NCBI RefSeq assembly: GCF_025716945.1
Contig: NZ_JAOVZT010000007.1
Coordinates: forward strand, 80,357-119,967
Origin: Geodermatophilus sp. YIM 151500
Lineage (GTDB): Bacteria; Actinomycetota; Actinomycetes; Mycobacteriales; Geodermatophilaceae
Length of the DNA: 39,611 nt
Direction: 5' to 3'
The stretch's first letter is position 1; each line of letters begins with the position of its first letter. The position numbers were made by a program, and so were the translations under genes. Of the stretch, positions 31,303-38,523 are shown one piece after another. The notes beneath the pieces are model-generated. The model made no database searches and was not told where the DNA came from. It was given only the letters and a program-made list of their open reading frames with translations.

Positions 31303-32406
31303 ATGCGCGCATCCGACCGCCCGCTCGTCGTGAGCGTCCTCGTCGCCGACGGTCTCGTGGGCACCTTCGGCCTGGGCGTGGCCGCCGAGGTGTTCGGCTA
31401 CGACCACCGCGCGAAGGGCCTGCCGGCCTTCGACTTCGGCCTGGTCGCCGAGCGGCCGGGAGTGCTGCGCACCGACACCGGCATCCCGATCACCGTGGAG
31501 CACGGGCTCGACCGGCTGGTCCGCTCCGACATCGTGACGATCACCGCGTGGGAGGTGATCGACCGCGTCCCGTCGCCGCAGCTGCTCGACGCGCTGCGGG
31601 AGGCGCACGCCCGCGGGGCGGTGATCGTCAGCCAGTGCACCGGTGCCTTCGTGCTGGCCGCGGCCGGCCTGCTCGACGGCTGCCGGGCGACCACGCACTG
31701 GAAGTGGTCCGGGGAGCTGGCCGCGCGGTTCCCCGCCGTGCGCGTCGACCCCGCCGTCCTCTACGTCGACAACGGCAGCATCGTGACCGGGGCCGGCACC
31801 GCGGCCGGCGTCGACGCCCTGCTGCACCTCGTCCGCCGCGAGTGGGGGGCCGCGGCGGCCAATGCGCTGGCGCGGGAGATGGTGGTGCCGCCGCACCGCG
31901 ACGGCGGGCAGGCGCAGTACATCGACGCCCCGGTCGCCGAGTGCGAGGACGACCGGCTCGGCGCGGTGCTCGCGTGGGCGGGGGCGCACCTCGCCGACGA
32001 CATCTCCGTCGACGACCTCGCCCGCCGAGCCCTCATGAGCCCCCGCACCTTCGCCCGGAGGTTCCGGTCGACGACGGGCACGACTCCGCACGCCTGGCTG
32101 CTCGGCCGGCGGCTGGCCGCGGCCGAGGCGCTCCTGGAGGGCAGTGACGCCCCGGTGGAGGAGATCGCCCGGCTGGTCGGCTTCGGCACCGCCGCCGGCC
32201 TGCGCGAGCAGTTCACCCGGCGTCGGGGGGTTTCGCCCCGCGCCTACCGGCAGACCTTCCGCGCCGGGTCGGCGGCCTCGGCGGCCGCGGCGAGCGACGG
32301 GGGCGGCGACCGGTCAACCGGCCGGACGGCGCCGGTGCAGCTCGACGGGCACCGGGCGCGGGCTGGCCGGGTGCGGCGCGACGAGGCCCTGGTCCAGGCG
32401 GGCTAG
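31303..32406 (+). CDS. GlxA family AraC-type transcriptional regulator (DJ-1/PfpI fusion)
   Basis: A 367-residue fusion. Residues about 8-180 form a DJ-1/PfpI class I amidotransferase-like domain with the nucleophile-type elbow [12 protein letters not shown], and residues about 225-325 form an AraC double HTH ([19 protein letters not shown] and [20 protein letters not shown]). Such regulators control catabolism of arginine, carnitine or similar compounds. The C-terminal 40 residues after the HTH are low complexity and overlap the 3' end of the convergent gene by 93 bp. ATG 31303 gives the standard N-terminus. Confidence 0.87.
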   Translation: MRASDRPLVVSVLVADGLVGTFGLGVAAEVFGYDHRAKGLPAFDFGLVAERPGVLRTDTGIPITVEHGLDRLVRSDIVTITAWEVIDRVPSPQLLDALREAHARGAVIVSQCTGAFVLAAAGLLDGCRATTHWKWSGELAARFPAVRVDPAVLYVDNGSIVTGAGTAAGVDALLHLVRREWGAAAANALAREMVVPPHRDGGQAQYIDAPVAECEDDRLGAVLAWAGAHLADDISVDDLARRALMSPRTFARRFRSTTGTTPHAWLLGRRLAAAEALLEGSDAPVEEIARLVGFGTAAGLREQFTRRRGVSPRAYRQTFRAGSAASAAAASDGGGDRSTGRTAPVQLDGHRARAGRVRRDEALVQAG

Positions 32407-33117
32407 CACCAACCGGCGCAGCTCGGCGTACGCCGGTGCGCCCACGAGCGCGGTGAGCTCGGCGGCGTAGGTCTCGACCAACGGTTCGGGCGCGACGTGC
32501 GCGTCCGGCGACCCCGTGCACCACCAGTGCAGGTCGTGGCCGCCGGCGCCCCAGCCGCGACGGTCGAACTCGCCGATCGTCGTCCGCAGGACACGACTGC
32601 CGTCGGGCCGTTCGACGTGCTCCTGCTCGCGCCGCACGGGCAACTGCCAGCAGACGTCCGGCTTGGTCGTCAGCGGGTGCAGCCCGGTGCGCAGCGCCAT
32701 CCGGTGCAGCGCGCAGCCGGCGCCGCCGCGGTGGCCGGGCCGGTTGAGGAAGACGCAGGCGCCGTCGACCACGAGGGTGCGCACCGACGGCGGGCCGTCG
32801 TCGTCGGCCTCCTCTTCGGTCCAGCCCTGCCGCCCGACGCCGGCCAGCTGCCAGTCGTCGTCGGTCAGGTCGGCCACCGCGGCGCGGACGCGGTCCAGGT
32901 CGTCCTCGTCGGTGAGGTACGCGCCGTGGCTGCAGCAGCCGTCGTCCGGTCGCCCGGCGACCACGCCGGCGCACCCGCGGCCGAAGATGCACGTCCACGC
33001 CGAGGCGAGCCAGGTCACGTCGGCGCGGACCACGTGCTCCCGGTCGGCCGGGTCGGCGAACTCGATCCACTCGCGCGGGAAGTCGAGGGGGACCTCCGGC
33101 GGAGGGGACTCGGGCAC
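32314..33117 (-). CDS. Rv0495c-like conserved protein, cysteine-rich
   Basis: A 267-residue soluble protein conserved across actinobacteria next to the ppx gene. Cysteines cluster in [10 protein letters not shown] and [10 protein letters not shown] (about residues 43-66), with further single cysteines at C-V-F-L, G-C-A-L-H and V-C-W-Q-L. The pattern resembles metal- or Fe-S-binding DUF3109-type proteins, but the function is not established. GTG 33117 lies 6 nt after TAGGCT (minus strand). It is divergent from ppx with 40 bp between start codons. Confidence 0.75.
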   Translation of the reverse strand: MPESPPPEVPLDFPREWIEFADPADREHVVRADVTWLASAWTCIFGRGCAGVVAGRPDDGCCSHGAYLTDEDDLDRVRAAVADLTDDDWQLAGVGRQGWTEEEADDDGPPSVRTLVVDGACVFLNRPGHRGGAGCALHRMALRTGLHPLTTKPDVCWQLPVRREQEHVERPDGSRVLRTTIGEFDRRGWGAGGHDLHWWCTGSPDAHVAPEPLVETYAAELTALVGAPAYAELRRLVLARLDQGLVAPHPASPRPVPVELHRRRPAG

Positions 33118-33123
33118 CGGCCA

Positions 33124-33129
33124 AGCCTA
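33124..33129 (-). promoter_or_regulatory. Probable -10 of the Rv0495c-like gene
   Basis: TAGGCT on the minus strand, 6 nt before GTG 33117. It occupies the expected -35 position of the opposing ppx promoter. Confidence 0.5.
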
Positions 33130-33145
33130 GGAGCCGGGGGACCGG

Positions 33146-33151
33146 CAGGAT
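33146..33151 (+). promoter_or_regulatory. Probable -10 of ppx
   Basis: CAGGAT lies 6 nt before ATG 33158 and occupies the expected -35 position of the opposing minus-strand promoter. Confidence 0.45.
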
Positions 33152-33157
33152 GGGCCC

Positions 33158-34102
33158 ATGCGGCTCGGGGTGCTGGACGTCGGCTCCAACACGGTGCACC
33201 TCCTGGTCGTCGACGCCCACCGCGGCGCGCACCCCACCCCGATGCACGACGACCGGTGGTTGCTGCGGCTGGCCGAGCACGTGGGGCCGGACGACCTGCT
33301 GACCACGACGGGGGAGCGGGCGCTGCTGCGGGCGGTCCAGAAGGCGTGCGACGCCGCGCAGCGGCACGGCTGCGAGGACTTCATGGGCCTGGTCACCTCG
33401 GCCATCCGCGAGGCGGAGAACGGGCTGGAGGTGCTCGGCCGGATCCGCGAGCGCACCGGTGTCGACCTGCAGGTGCTCAGCGGCGAGGAGGAGGCCCGGC
33501 TGACCTTCCTCGCCGTCCGCCGGTGGTTCGGCTGGAGCGCCGGCCGGCTGCTCGTGCTCGACATCGGCGGCGGATCGCTGGAGCTGGCCAGCGGCCTCGA
33601 CGAGGATCCCGACGTGGCCCTCTCCCTGCCGCTCGGCGCCGGCCGGATGACCCGCCGCTTCCTGCCCGATGCGCGCTCCGGTGGCCGTCCCGACCTCGCC
33701 GCGCTGGGCAAGCTCCGCAGCCACGCCGACGAGCTGCTGGCGCCGGCCGCCAAGAAGCTGCGCAAGGCCGGCCCGCCGGACCTGGTGGCCGCCACGAGCA
33801 AGACGTTCCGGACCCTCGCGCGGCTCACGGGGGCAGCGCCCTACTCCGCGGGTATCTGGGCGCCCCGCGAGCTGCGGGTGGAGTCGCTCGAGCAGCTCGT
33901 CGGGTTCGTGTCGCGGATCGAGTCCGATGCCCTCGGCGAGCTGGAGGGCGTGTCGGTCGACCGCGCGCACCAGGTTCCCGCGGGAGCGGTCGTCGCTACC
34001 GCGTCGATGCGGGCGCTCGACGTACCGTCTGTCCGGATCTGCCCCTGGGCGCTGCGGGAAGGTGTCATCCTGCGCCGGTTGGACTCGTTGGGAGGAGCGT
34101 GA
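33158..34102 (+). CDS. ppx: Ppx/GppA exopolyphosphatase-like protein
   Basis: A 314-residue ASKHA-fold phosphatase resembling Rv0496. The phosphate-1 loop is L-D-V-G-S-N-T-V-H-L-L-V, L-S-G-E-E-E-A-R-L-T-F follows, and the second phosphate loop is L-D-I-G-G-G-S-L-E-L. It should hydrolyse polyphosphate or the 5'-phosphate of pppGpp; this short form lacks the C-terminal HD-like domain of E. coli Ppx. It lies close to the phosphate-sensing genes. The TGA overlaps the ATG of the following gene by one base (TGATG). Confidence 0.9.
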   Translation: MRLGVLDVGSNTVHLLVVDAHRGAHPTPMHDDRWLLRLAEHVGPDDLLTTTGERALLRAVQKACDAAQRHGCEDFMGLVTSAIREAENGLEVLGRIRERTGVDLQVLSGEEEARLTFLAVRRWFGWSAGRLLVLDIGGGSLELASGLDEDPDVALSLPLGAGRMTRRFLPDARSGGRPDLAALGKLRSHADELLAPAAKKLRKAGPPDLVAATSKTFRTLARLTGAAPYSAGIWAPRELRVESLEQLVGFVSRIESDALGELEGVSVDRAHQVPAGAVVATASMRALDVPSVRICPWALREGVILRRLDSLGGA

Positions 34103-34890
34103 TGGCCGAGCCTGACTGGAACCCCGACACGGCCGGCCGCCCGCTGGCCGAGATCCTTCGCGAGGCCGGCATCGAGTCCCCCCGGTCCGGCCGGCGCCGC
34201 CGCTGGGACGACCCGGAGGACACCGGCATCCGGCAGCGGCGGGCCGCGGCCGACGCCGACACCGGGAGCCAGTTGAAGCGGCGCAAGAGCGACCGGGAGC
34301 CGACCACCGGCGACCGGCCCCGCAGCGCACCACCCGCCGTCCCCGAGCCGTCGACGGCCGCCATCCCCGGGCTGCGGCCGAGCCGGACCCCCGGCGTCCC
34401 CACGGGCTCGACGCCGGTCACCGGACGGCGCCCCGCGGCGGCCCCGGCCACCGGGCCGGGGCGCGCGGCGAGTGCGCCGTCGAGCCTGGTGCGGGACCGG
34501 ACGACCTCCGCGCGGAGCTCGTCGCCGGCCGGCGGGGAACCGTCGACCGGCCCGATCCCGGTCGTGCGGGCCGACGTCGCCGTCGACGACCTCGAAGACG
34601 CCGGACCGCGCGAGAGCGCGCTCGCGTGGCTCCGCTTCGCCGGTGAGCTGGTGATCGCCCTAGCGGCCGGGGTCGGCGTCTACTTCCTGGCCAACGTGCT
34701 GTGGGAGATGCTGCCCCAGGCGGCCGTGCTGCTCGCGCCGCTGGCGGTCACCGGTCTGGTCGCCGGGGTGGGGCTGTGGCGGCAGCGGATGGGGCGGGAA
34801 CCGATGGGCGTCCGGCTGCTCGCGGTGCTGGTCTTCGCCGGTGCCCTGCTGACCGTCGCGCCGGCCGCCGGGCTGCTCGCGAGCGGCTAG
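34102..34890 (+). CDS. Rv0497-like membrane protein with disordered N-terminus
   Basis: A 262-residue protein. Residues 1-180 are hydrophilic, Arg/Pro/Thr/Ser-rich and probably disordered, beginning with W-N-P-D-T-A-G-R-P-L-A-E-I-L-R-E-A-G. Three hydrophobic spans follow at about 186-206, 208-222 and 235-258. The cytoplasmic tail resembles scaffold proteins, but no function is known. GGGAGGAG precedes ATG 34102, which overlaps the ppx stop. Its TAG and that of the convergent DJ-1-like gene share the four bases CTAG (34887-34890). Confidence 0.78.
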   Translation: MAEPDWNPDTAGRPLAEILREAGIESPRSGRRRRWDDPEDTGIRQRRAAADADTGSQLKRRKSDREPTTGDRPRSAPPAVPEPSTAAIPGLRPSRTPGVPTGSTPVTGRRPAAAPATGPGRAASAPSSLVRDRTTSARSSSPAGGEPSTGPIPVVRADVAVDDLEDAGPRESALAWLRFAGELVIALAAGVGVYFLANVLWEMLPQAAVLLAPLAVTGLVAGVGLWRQRMGREPMGVRLLAVLVFAGALLTVAPAAGLLASG

Positions 34891-35471
34891 GCGTCCACGT
34901 CGGCCCGCTGCCGGACGTCGCCGTCGGCCGGCTCCTGGGCGAACTGCTCGACGATGGCGGCGCAGAAGGCGTCCAGGTCGTCGGGCTTGCGGCTGGTGGT
35001 CAGGTTGCCGTCGACCACCAGCTCCTCGTCCACCCACTCCGCGCCGGCGTTGCACAGGTCGGTCTGCAGCGAGGGCCACGAGGTCATCCGGCGGCCGCGG
35101 ACGACGTCGGCCTCGGCCAGCACCCACGGGGCGTGGCAGATGGCGGCCACCGGCTTTCCGGCGTCGAAGAACCCCTTCACGAAGGCGACCGCGTCGGCGT
35201 CGGCGCGGACGAAGTCACCGTTGGCCACCCCGCCGGGCAGCACCAGCGCCGCGTACTCGTCGGGGTCGGCCGTGCCCACGGTCGTGTCGACCTTCTTGGT
35301 GTCGCCCCTGTCGAGGTGGTTGAACGCGGTGATCGTGCCCGACTCCAGGGCCACCAGCTCCGGCTGCGCCCCCGCCTCCTCGAGGGCCTGCCAGGGCCGG
35401 TCGAGCTCGACCTGCTCGACGCCGTCCGTCGCGAGGACGGCGACCTTCATCCCGTTGAGTTCTCCAGCCAT
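34887..35471 (-). CDS. DJ-1/PfpI family protein
   Basis: A 194-residue class I glutamine-amidotransferase-like protein of the PfpI/YhbO type. The nucleophile elbow is A-A-I-C-H-A-P-W-V-L-A with the cysteine followed by His, and L-V-L-P-G-G-V-A-N-G-D supplies the conserved loop. Relatives act as glyoxalases, deglycases or stress proteins; which activity applies cannot be decided. ATG 35471 was chosen because V-A-V-L-A-T-D-G-V, the first strand, begins seven residues later; a longer start at 35507 is less likely. It converges on the Rv0497-like gene with a 4-bp overlap and no terminator. Confidence 0.85.
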   Translation of the reverse strand: MAGELNGMKVAVLATDGVEQVELDRPWQALEEAGAQPELVALESGTITAFNHLDRGDTKKVDTTVGTADPDEYAALVLPGGVANGDFVRADADAVAFVKGFFDAGKPVAAICHAPWVLAEADVVRGRRMTSWPSLQTDLCNAGAEWVDEELVVDGNLTTSRKPDDLDAFCAAIVEQFAQEPADGDVRQRADVDA

Positions 35472-35518
35472 GCGGCCCGCGCTACCCCGGGGCCGGGAGG
35501 GGCACACGCGGGGCGCAC

Positions 35519-35524
35519 TACGGT
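35519..35524 (+). promoter_or_regulatory. Probable -10 of the proC leader ORF and proC
   Basis: TACGGT lies 7 nt before GTG 35532, so the transcript would begin at or next to the leader start codon. No clear -35 is seen. Confidence 0.5.
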
Positions 35525-35531
35525 TCGCAGC

Positions 35532-35609
35532 GTGCCGATCCCAGCGCGACCCACCAGCCCTGCCGCCCCGCCGCTCCCCGGCGCCGCCGTCCGGAGCCCG
35601 GCGTGGTGA
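35532..35609 (+). CDS. Proline-rich 25-codon leader ORF upstream of proC
   Basis: GTG 35532 to TGA 35609 encodes 25 residues, eight of them proline (codons at 35535, 35541, 35550, 35559, 35568, 35571, 35577 and 35598). It begins 7 nt after TACGGT, like other leaderless genes here, and its TGA overlaps the GTG at 35606 of proC (GTGA). proC makes proline, so slow reading of the leader when prolyl-tRNA is scarce could change proC translation. CACCA (35552-35556) is complementary to TGGTG (35604-35608) across the proC start, which gives a possible switch. High GC alone favours Pro codons, so this is a hypothesis. Confidence 0.5.
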   Translation: MPIPARPTSPAAPPLPGAAVRSPAW

Positions 35610-36421
35610 GCGTGCGCGGTGGGCTGGCCATCGTCGGCGGCGGCAAGATCGGCGAGGCGCTGCTGTCGGGCCTGGTCCGGCGCGGCGGCGGCGAGGGCAT
35701 CGTGGTGTGCGAACGCAGCCCGGAGCGCGCCGTCGAGCTCGCCGCCCGCTACGGCGTGCCCACCCTGGATCTCGCCGGAGCCGCCCAGCGGGCGCGGGTG
35801 CTCCTGCTCGCGGTCAAACCGCAGGACATCGACGTCCTCCTGGCCGCCCTGGCGCCGTCGGTCGACCCGGCCCGGCACCTTGTCGTGTCGGTCGCGGCCG
35901 GGGTCCCCACGGCACGCATCGAGGCGGCGCTGCCGGCCGACACCCCCGTCGTCCGGGTCATGCCGAACACGCCGGCACTGGTGGACGAGGGCATGAGCGT
36001 GCTGTCCGCCGGTGCCCACGCGGAGGAGACCCACCTCGACGAGGCCGAGCAGCTGCTGGCGGCGGTCGGCCGGGTGCGGCGGGTGCCGGAGTCGCAGCAG
36101 GACGCCGTCACCGCGCTGTCGGGCAGCGGGCCGGCCTACTTCTTCTACCTGGTCGAGGCGATGGTCGACGCAGGGATCCTGCTCGGGCTGCCCCGGGCGC
36201 TGGCCGCCGACCTGATCGTGCAGACGGCCCTGGGCGCGGCGGTGATGCTGCGCGACTCCGGAGAGCACCCGGTGCAACTGCGGGAGGCGGTCACCAGCCC
36301 GGGGGGGACGACGATCGCGGCGGTGCGGGAGCTGGAGCGCCACGGCGTCCGGGCGGCCCTCATCGCGGCGATCGAGGCCGCGCACGCCCGATCCGTCGAA
36401 CTGGGCAGGGAGGGGAAGTGA
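35603..36421 (+). CDS. proC: Pyrroline-5-carboxylate reductase ProC
   Basis: A 272-residue enzyme (271 if the second GTG at 35606 is used) that reduces 1-pyrroline-5-carboxylate to L-proline with NAD(P)H. The Rossmann loop is A-I-V-G-G-G-K-I-G-E-A-L-L-S-G, V-R-V-M-P-N-T-P-A-L-V and the family signature S-G-S-G-P-A-Y-F-F-Y-L-V-E-A-M-V-D-A-G follow, and V-T-S-P-G-G-T-T lies near the C-terminus. Only a weak GGAG (35593-35596) precedes the start, and the 25-codon leader ends on top of it, so initiation is probably coupled to leader translation. Confidence 0.94.
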   Translation: MVSVRGGLAIVGGGKIGEALLSGLVRRGGGEGIVVCERSPERAVELAARYGVPTLDLAGAAQRARVLLLAVKPQDIDVLLAALAPSVDPARHLVVSVAAGVPTARIEAALPADTPVVRVMPNTPALVDEGMSVLSAGAHAEETHLDEAEQLLAAVGRVRRVPESQQDAVTALSGSGPAYFFYLVEAMVDAGILLGLPRALAADLIVQTALGAAVMLRDSGEHPVQLREAVTSPGGTTIAAVRELERHGVRAALIAAIEAAHARSVELGREGK

Positions 36422-36441
36422 CGATACCGGGCGATGCCGCC

Positions 36442-36507
36442 GACATGTCGACAATCCGTGAGCGAACGTGTTCGTGTCGCCTACGACTCGCCGATGGACA
36501 TGTCGAC
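36442..36507. repeat. Pair of 11-nt direct repeats GACATGTCGAC upstream of the BldC-like gene
   Basis: GACATGTCGAC occurs at 36442-36452 and 36497-36507, 55 bp apart. Each contains the palindrome GACATGTC. They lie in the 251-bp region between proC and the BldC-like gene, which is less GC-rich than its surroundings, and may bind a regulator. A CGAAC-GT-GTTCG palindrome (36463-36474) lies between them. Confidence 0.6.
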
Positions 36508-36590
36508 CGGGCTGGATAGGTCTACTTCTGCCCAGGACGGACCGGTCCCCCTGTTCGATTCAACCATCGCTTCAGTCACGCCCGTCCCCC

Positions 36591-36596
36591 TACGCT
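36591..36596 (+). promoter_or_regulatory. Candidate -10 of the BldC-like gene
   Basis: TACGCT, about 77 nt upstream of ATG 36673. Unlike many genes in this window, this mRNA would have a leader, in agreement with the visible ribosome-binding site. Confidence 0.4.
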
Positions 36597-36672
36597 CTGT
36601 GTCAGCACGTGCGTGTCCCGTAGCCGGTGGGGAAGCCGGCTCCCGACTCGTGCTAGGTCCGGAGAAGCGATC

Positions 36673-37002
36673 ATGACCATGCCCCAGCGCACCGCCGTCG
36701 TCCGCCCGGGTGTCCCGGGTCCCCGTCCGATCGGCCGCCCCGTGCCGGCTGCCGCCGGCCGCCCGCTCGCGGGCCACCCGGGTGCCATGCCCGTCGGCCG
36801 CCCGCAGGTGCCCGCCCCGCGCGCGGCCGTCACCTTCCTGACCGTGGCCGAGGTCGCCGCGATGATGCGCGTCTCCAAGATGACCGTGTACCGCCTCGTC
36901 CACGCCGGCGAGCTGTCCGCCGTCCGCGTCGGCCGGTCCTTCCGCGTGCCGGAGCGCGCCGTCCAGGACTACCTGCGCGACGCCTACACCGACATCGCCT
37001 GA
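36673..37002 (+). CDS. BldC-type MerR-like DNA-binding protein with N-terminal extension
   Basis: A 109-residue protein. Residues about 53-103 form an excisionase/BldC-type winged HTH: T-F-L-T-V-A-E-V-A-A-M-M-R-V-S-K-M-T-V-Y-R-L-V-H-A-G-E-L and V-G-R-S-F-R-V-P-E-R-A-V. BldC controls developmental timing in Streptomyces and its homologue is Rv0500A here by position. The first 50 residues, rich in Pro, Arg, Gly and Ala with repeated G-R-P units, are an addition not present in the 68-residue BldC. GGAGAAG lies 5 nt before ATG 36673, which supports the long form; ATG 36679 is an alternative. Confidence 0.88.
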   Translation: MTMPQRTAVVRPGVPGPRPIGRPVPAAAGRPLAGHPGAMPVGRPQVPAPRAAVTFLTVAEVAAMMRVSKMTVYRLVHAGELSAVRVGRSFRVPERAVQDYLRDAYTDIA

Positions 37003-37138
37003 GGAGAAGGACCCCACCCTCCGCGTGCCTCACGAGCTCGGGGCGGGTCCCTGGACGGGGCCGCCCTGCGTCCCGCCCCTCGCAGGCCCGCGGCGGGACC
37101 CCGTGGAGGGTCTCACCCGATGTGTCGTCCCACGTCCG

Positions 37139-37160
37139 CCCGCGGCAGCGTCGCCGCGGG
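37139..37160. terminator. Hairpin upstream of the bS22 promoter
   Basis: CCCGCGGC and GCCGCGGG form an 8-bp perfect stem around AGCGTC, ending 9 bp before the TACTCT hexamer. It probably terminates transcription from the BldC-like gene. Confidence 0.5.
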
Positions 37161-37169
37161 GCGGACGGG

Positions 37170-37175
37170 TACTCT
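37170..37175 (+). promoter_or_regulatory. Candidate -10 of the bS22 operon
   Basis: TACTCT would start a transcript near 37182 with a leader of about 125 nt. No clear -35 is seen. Confidence 0.4.
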
Positions 37176-37307
37176 CGCACGCTGAGCGGCGCCGTGCCCC
37201 AGTGCCGGGGTGGTCGCCGCCGCACGAGCTGATCACCTCGCACGGTGCCCGGCGTGACCCACCGGTCGCCGGTCGGGCCCGCGCGGCGACCACGTCGGGA
37301 GCAGGCC

Positions 37308-37406
37308 ATGGGTTCGGTCATCAAGAAGCGGCGCAAGCGGATGGCGAAGAAGAAGCACCGCAAGCTGCTCAAGAAGACGCGCGTGCAGCGTCGCAACAAG
37401 AAGTGA
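37308..37406 (+). CDS. Ribosomal protein bS22 (AURKAIP1/COX24 family)
   Basis: A 32-residue, extremely basic peptide beginning [12 protein letters not shown] and ending R-R-N-K-K; 18 of its residues are Lys or Arg. It matches Rv0500B and the mycobacterial small-subunit protein bS22, related to mitochondrial mS38, which sits near the decoding region of the 30S subunit. GGGAG lies 6 nt before ATG 37308. The GalE-like gene begins 10 nt after its stop, so they are co-transcribed. Confidence 0.9.
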   Translation: MGSVIKKRRKRMAKKKHRKLLKKTRVQRRNKK

Positions 37407-37416
37407 GCTGACGCTC

Positions 37417-38523
37417 GTGCCGCCCCGGGTCGTCCTGGTCACCGGCGTGAGCCGGTGGCTGGGCGGTGCCCTGGCGGCGGAGCTGGCCACCGACCCGGCG
37501 ATCCACCGGGTCATCGGGGTCGACACCGTGCCGCCGTCCCCGGCGCTGCTGCGGCGGCTCGGACGCACCGAGTTCGTGCGCGCCGACATCCGCAACCCGA
37601 TGATCGGCAAAGTGGTCACGACGGCGTCGGTCGACACCGTCGTGCACATGAACATCAGCGCGACGCCGGCCGGTGCCGGCGGCCGCGCGCCGATGAAGGA
37701 ACTCAACGTCATCGGCTCCATGCAGCTGCTGGCCGCCTGCCAGCGGGCCCCCTCGGTGCGCCGGTTCGTGCTGAAGTCCACCAGCGCCGTGTACGGGGCC
37801 TCCCCGCGCGACCCCGCCGTCTTCACCGAGGCGATGCAGGCGCGGCGGGTGCCCTCGGGCGGCTTCGCCAAGGACAGCCAGGACATCGAGGGCTACGTGC
37901 GGTCCTTCGGGCGTCGCCGTCCGGACGTCGACCTCGCCGTGCTGCGCTTCACCAACTTCATCGGCCCGCGCATCGACTCGCTGCTCGCCGGCTTCTTCCG
38001 CATGCCCGTGGTGCCCACGGCGCTGGGCTACGACGCCCGGGTGCAGCTCCTGCACGAGGACGACGCCCTGGCGGTGCTGGTCCGCGCGACCACGGGCCAC
38101 TTCGCCGGCACGGTGAACGTCGGCGGCGAGGGCACCCTGCTGCTCTCCCAGGCCATCCGCCGGCTCGGACGCGTGCAGGTGCCGCTCCCGACGTCGACGC
38201 TGGGCTCGGTCGGCCGGCTCACCCGGCGGTTCGGGTTCGTCGACTACTCGCCCGAGCAGATGCGCTTCCTCAACTTCGGCCGCGTCGTCGACACGACGGT
38301 GCTGCGCACCGAGTTCGGCTACGCACCGCGGTACACCACCGTCGAAGCGCTCGCCGACTACGCGCGGACGGTGCCGCCGGTGGTGTCGCCGGCGCTGGTG
38401 GCCGGGATCACCGAGCGGGTCGAGAACGCCGTCCGGCGCGCCGGCGACGTCGTCGAGGCGGTCGGGCAGCGGCTGCACCCGCCCGCGCCGGCGCCGGGAC
38501 TGCGGGCGGTGCGTGATGCCTGA
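37417..38523 (+). CDS. NAD-dependent epimerase/dehydratase (GalE-like)
   Basis: A 368-residue extended short-chain dehydrogenase resembling Rv0501 (named galE2 in M. tuberculosis). The nucleotide loop is V-L-V-T-G-V-S-R-W-L-G-G, and V-L-K-S-T-S-A-V-Y-G holds the active-site strand. Instead of the normal YxxxK, the next helix region reads G-G-F-A-K-D-S-Q-D-I-E-G-Y, so catalysis may be altered. The substrate is unknown. The C-terminal 50 residues form an extra helical, Pro-rich tail. The end overlaps the acyltransferase start. Confidence 0.85.
   Translation: MPPRVVLVTGVSRWLGGALAAELATDPAIHRVIGVDTVPPSPALLRRLGRTEFVRADIRNPMIGKVVTTASVDTVVHMNISATPAGAGGRAPMKELNVIGSMQLLAACQRAPSVRRFVLKSTSAVYGASPRDPAVFTEAMQARRVPSGGFAKDSQDIEGYVRSFGRRRPDVDLAVLRFTNFIGPRIDSLLAGFFRMPVVPTALGYDARVQLLHEDDALAVLVRATTGHFAGTVNVGGEGTLLLSQAIRRLGRVQVPLPTSTLGSVGRLTRRFGFVDYSPEQMRFLNFGRVVDTTVLRTEFGYAPRYTTVEALADYARTVPPVVSPALVAGITERVENAVRRAGDVVEAVGQRLHPPAPAPGLRAVRDA

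Larger units (their letters stand above)
37003..37307. other. 305-bp intergenic region between the BldC-like gene and bS22
   Basis: It holds a possible terminator (GGGGCGGG 37040-37047 with CCCGCCCC 37072-37079), a clear hairpin CCCGCGGC/GCCGCGGG with a 6-nt loop (37139-37160), and TACTCT at 37170-37175 as a candidate -10 for the bS22 operon. No ORF with coding character is seen. Confidence 0.5.

Noticed and set aside
36463-36474. CGAAC-GT-GTTCG resembling an SOS (LexA) box
   Set aside because: Actinobacterial LexA boxes need a 4-nt spacer between CGAAC and GTTCG; here it is 2 nt, and the adjacent gene is not an SOS gene.
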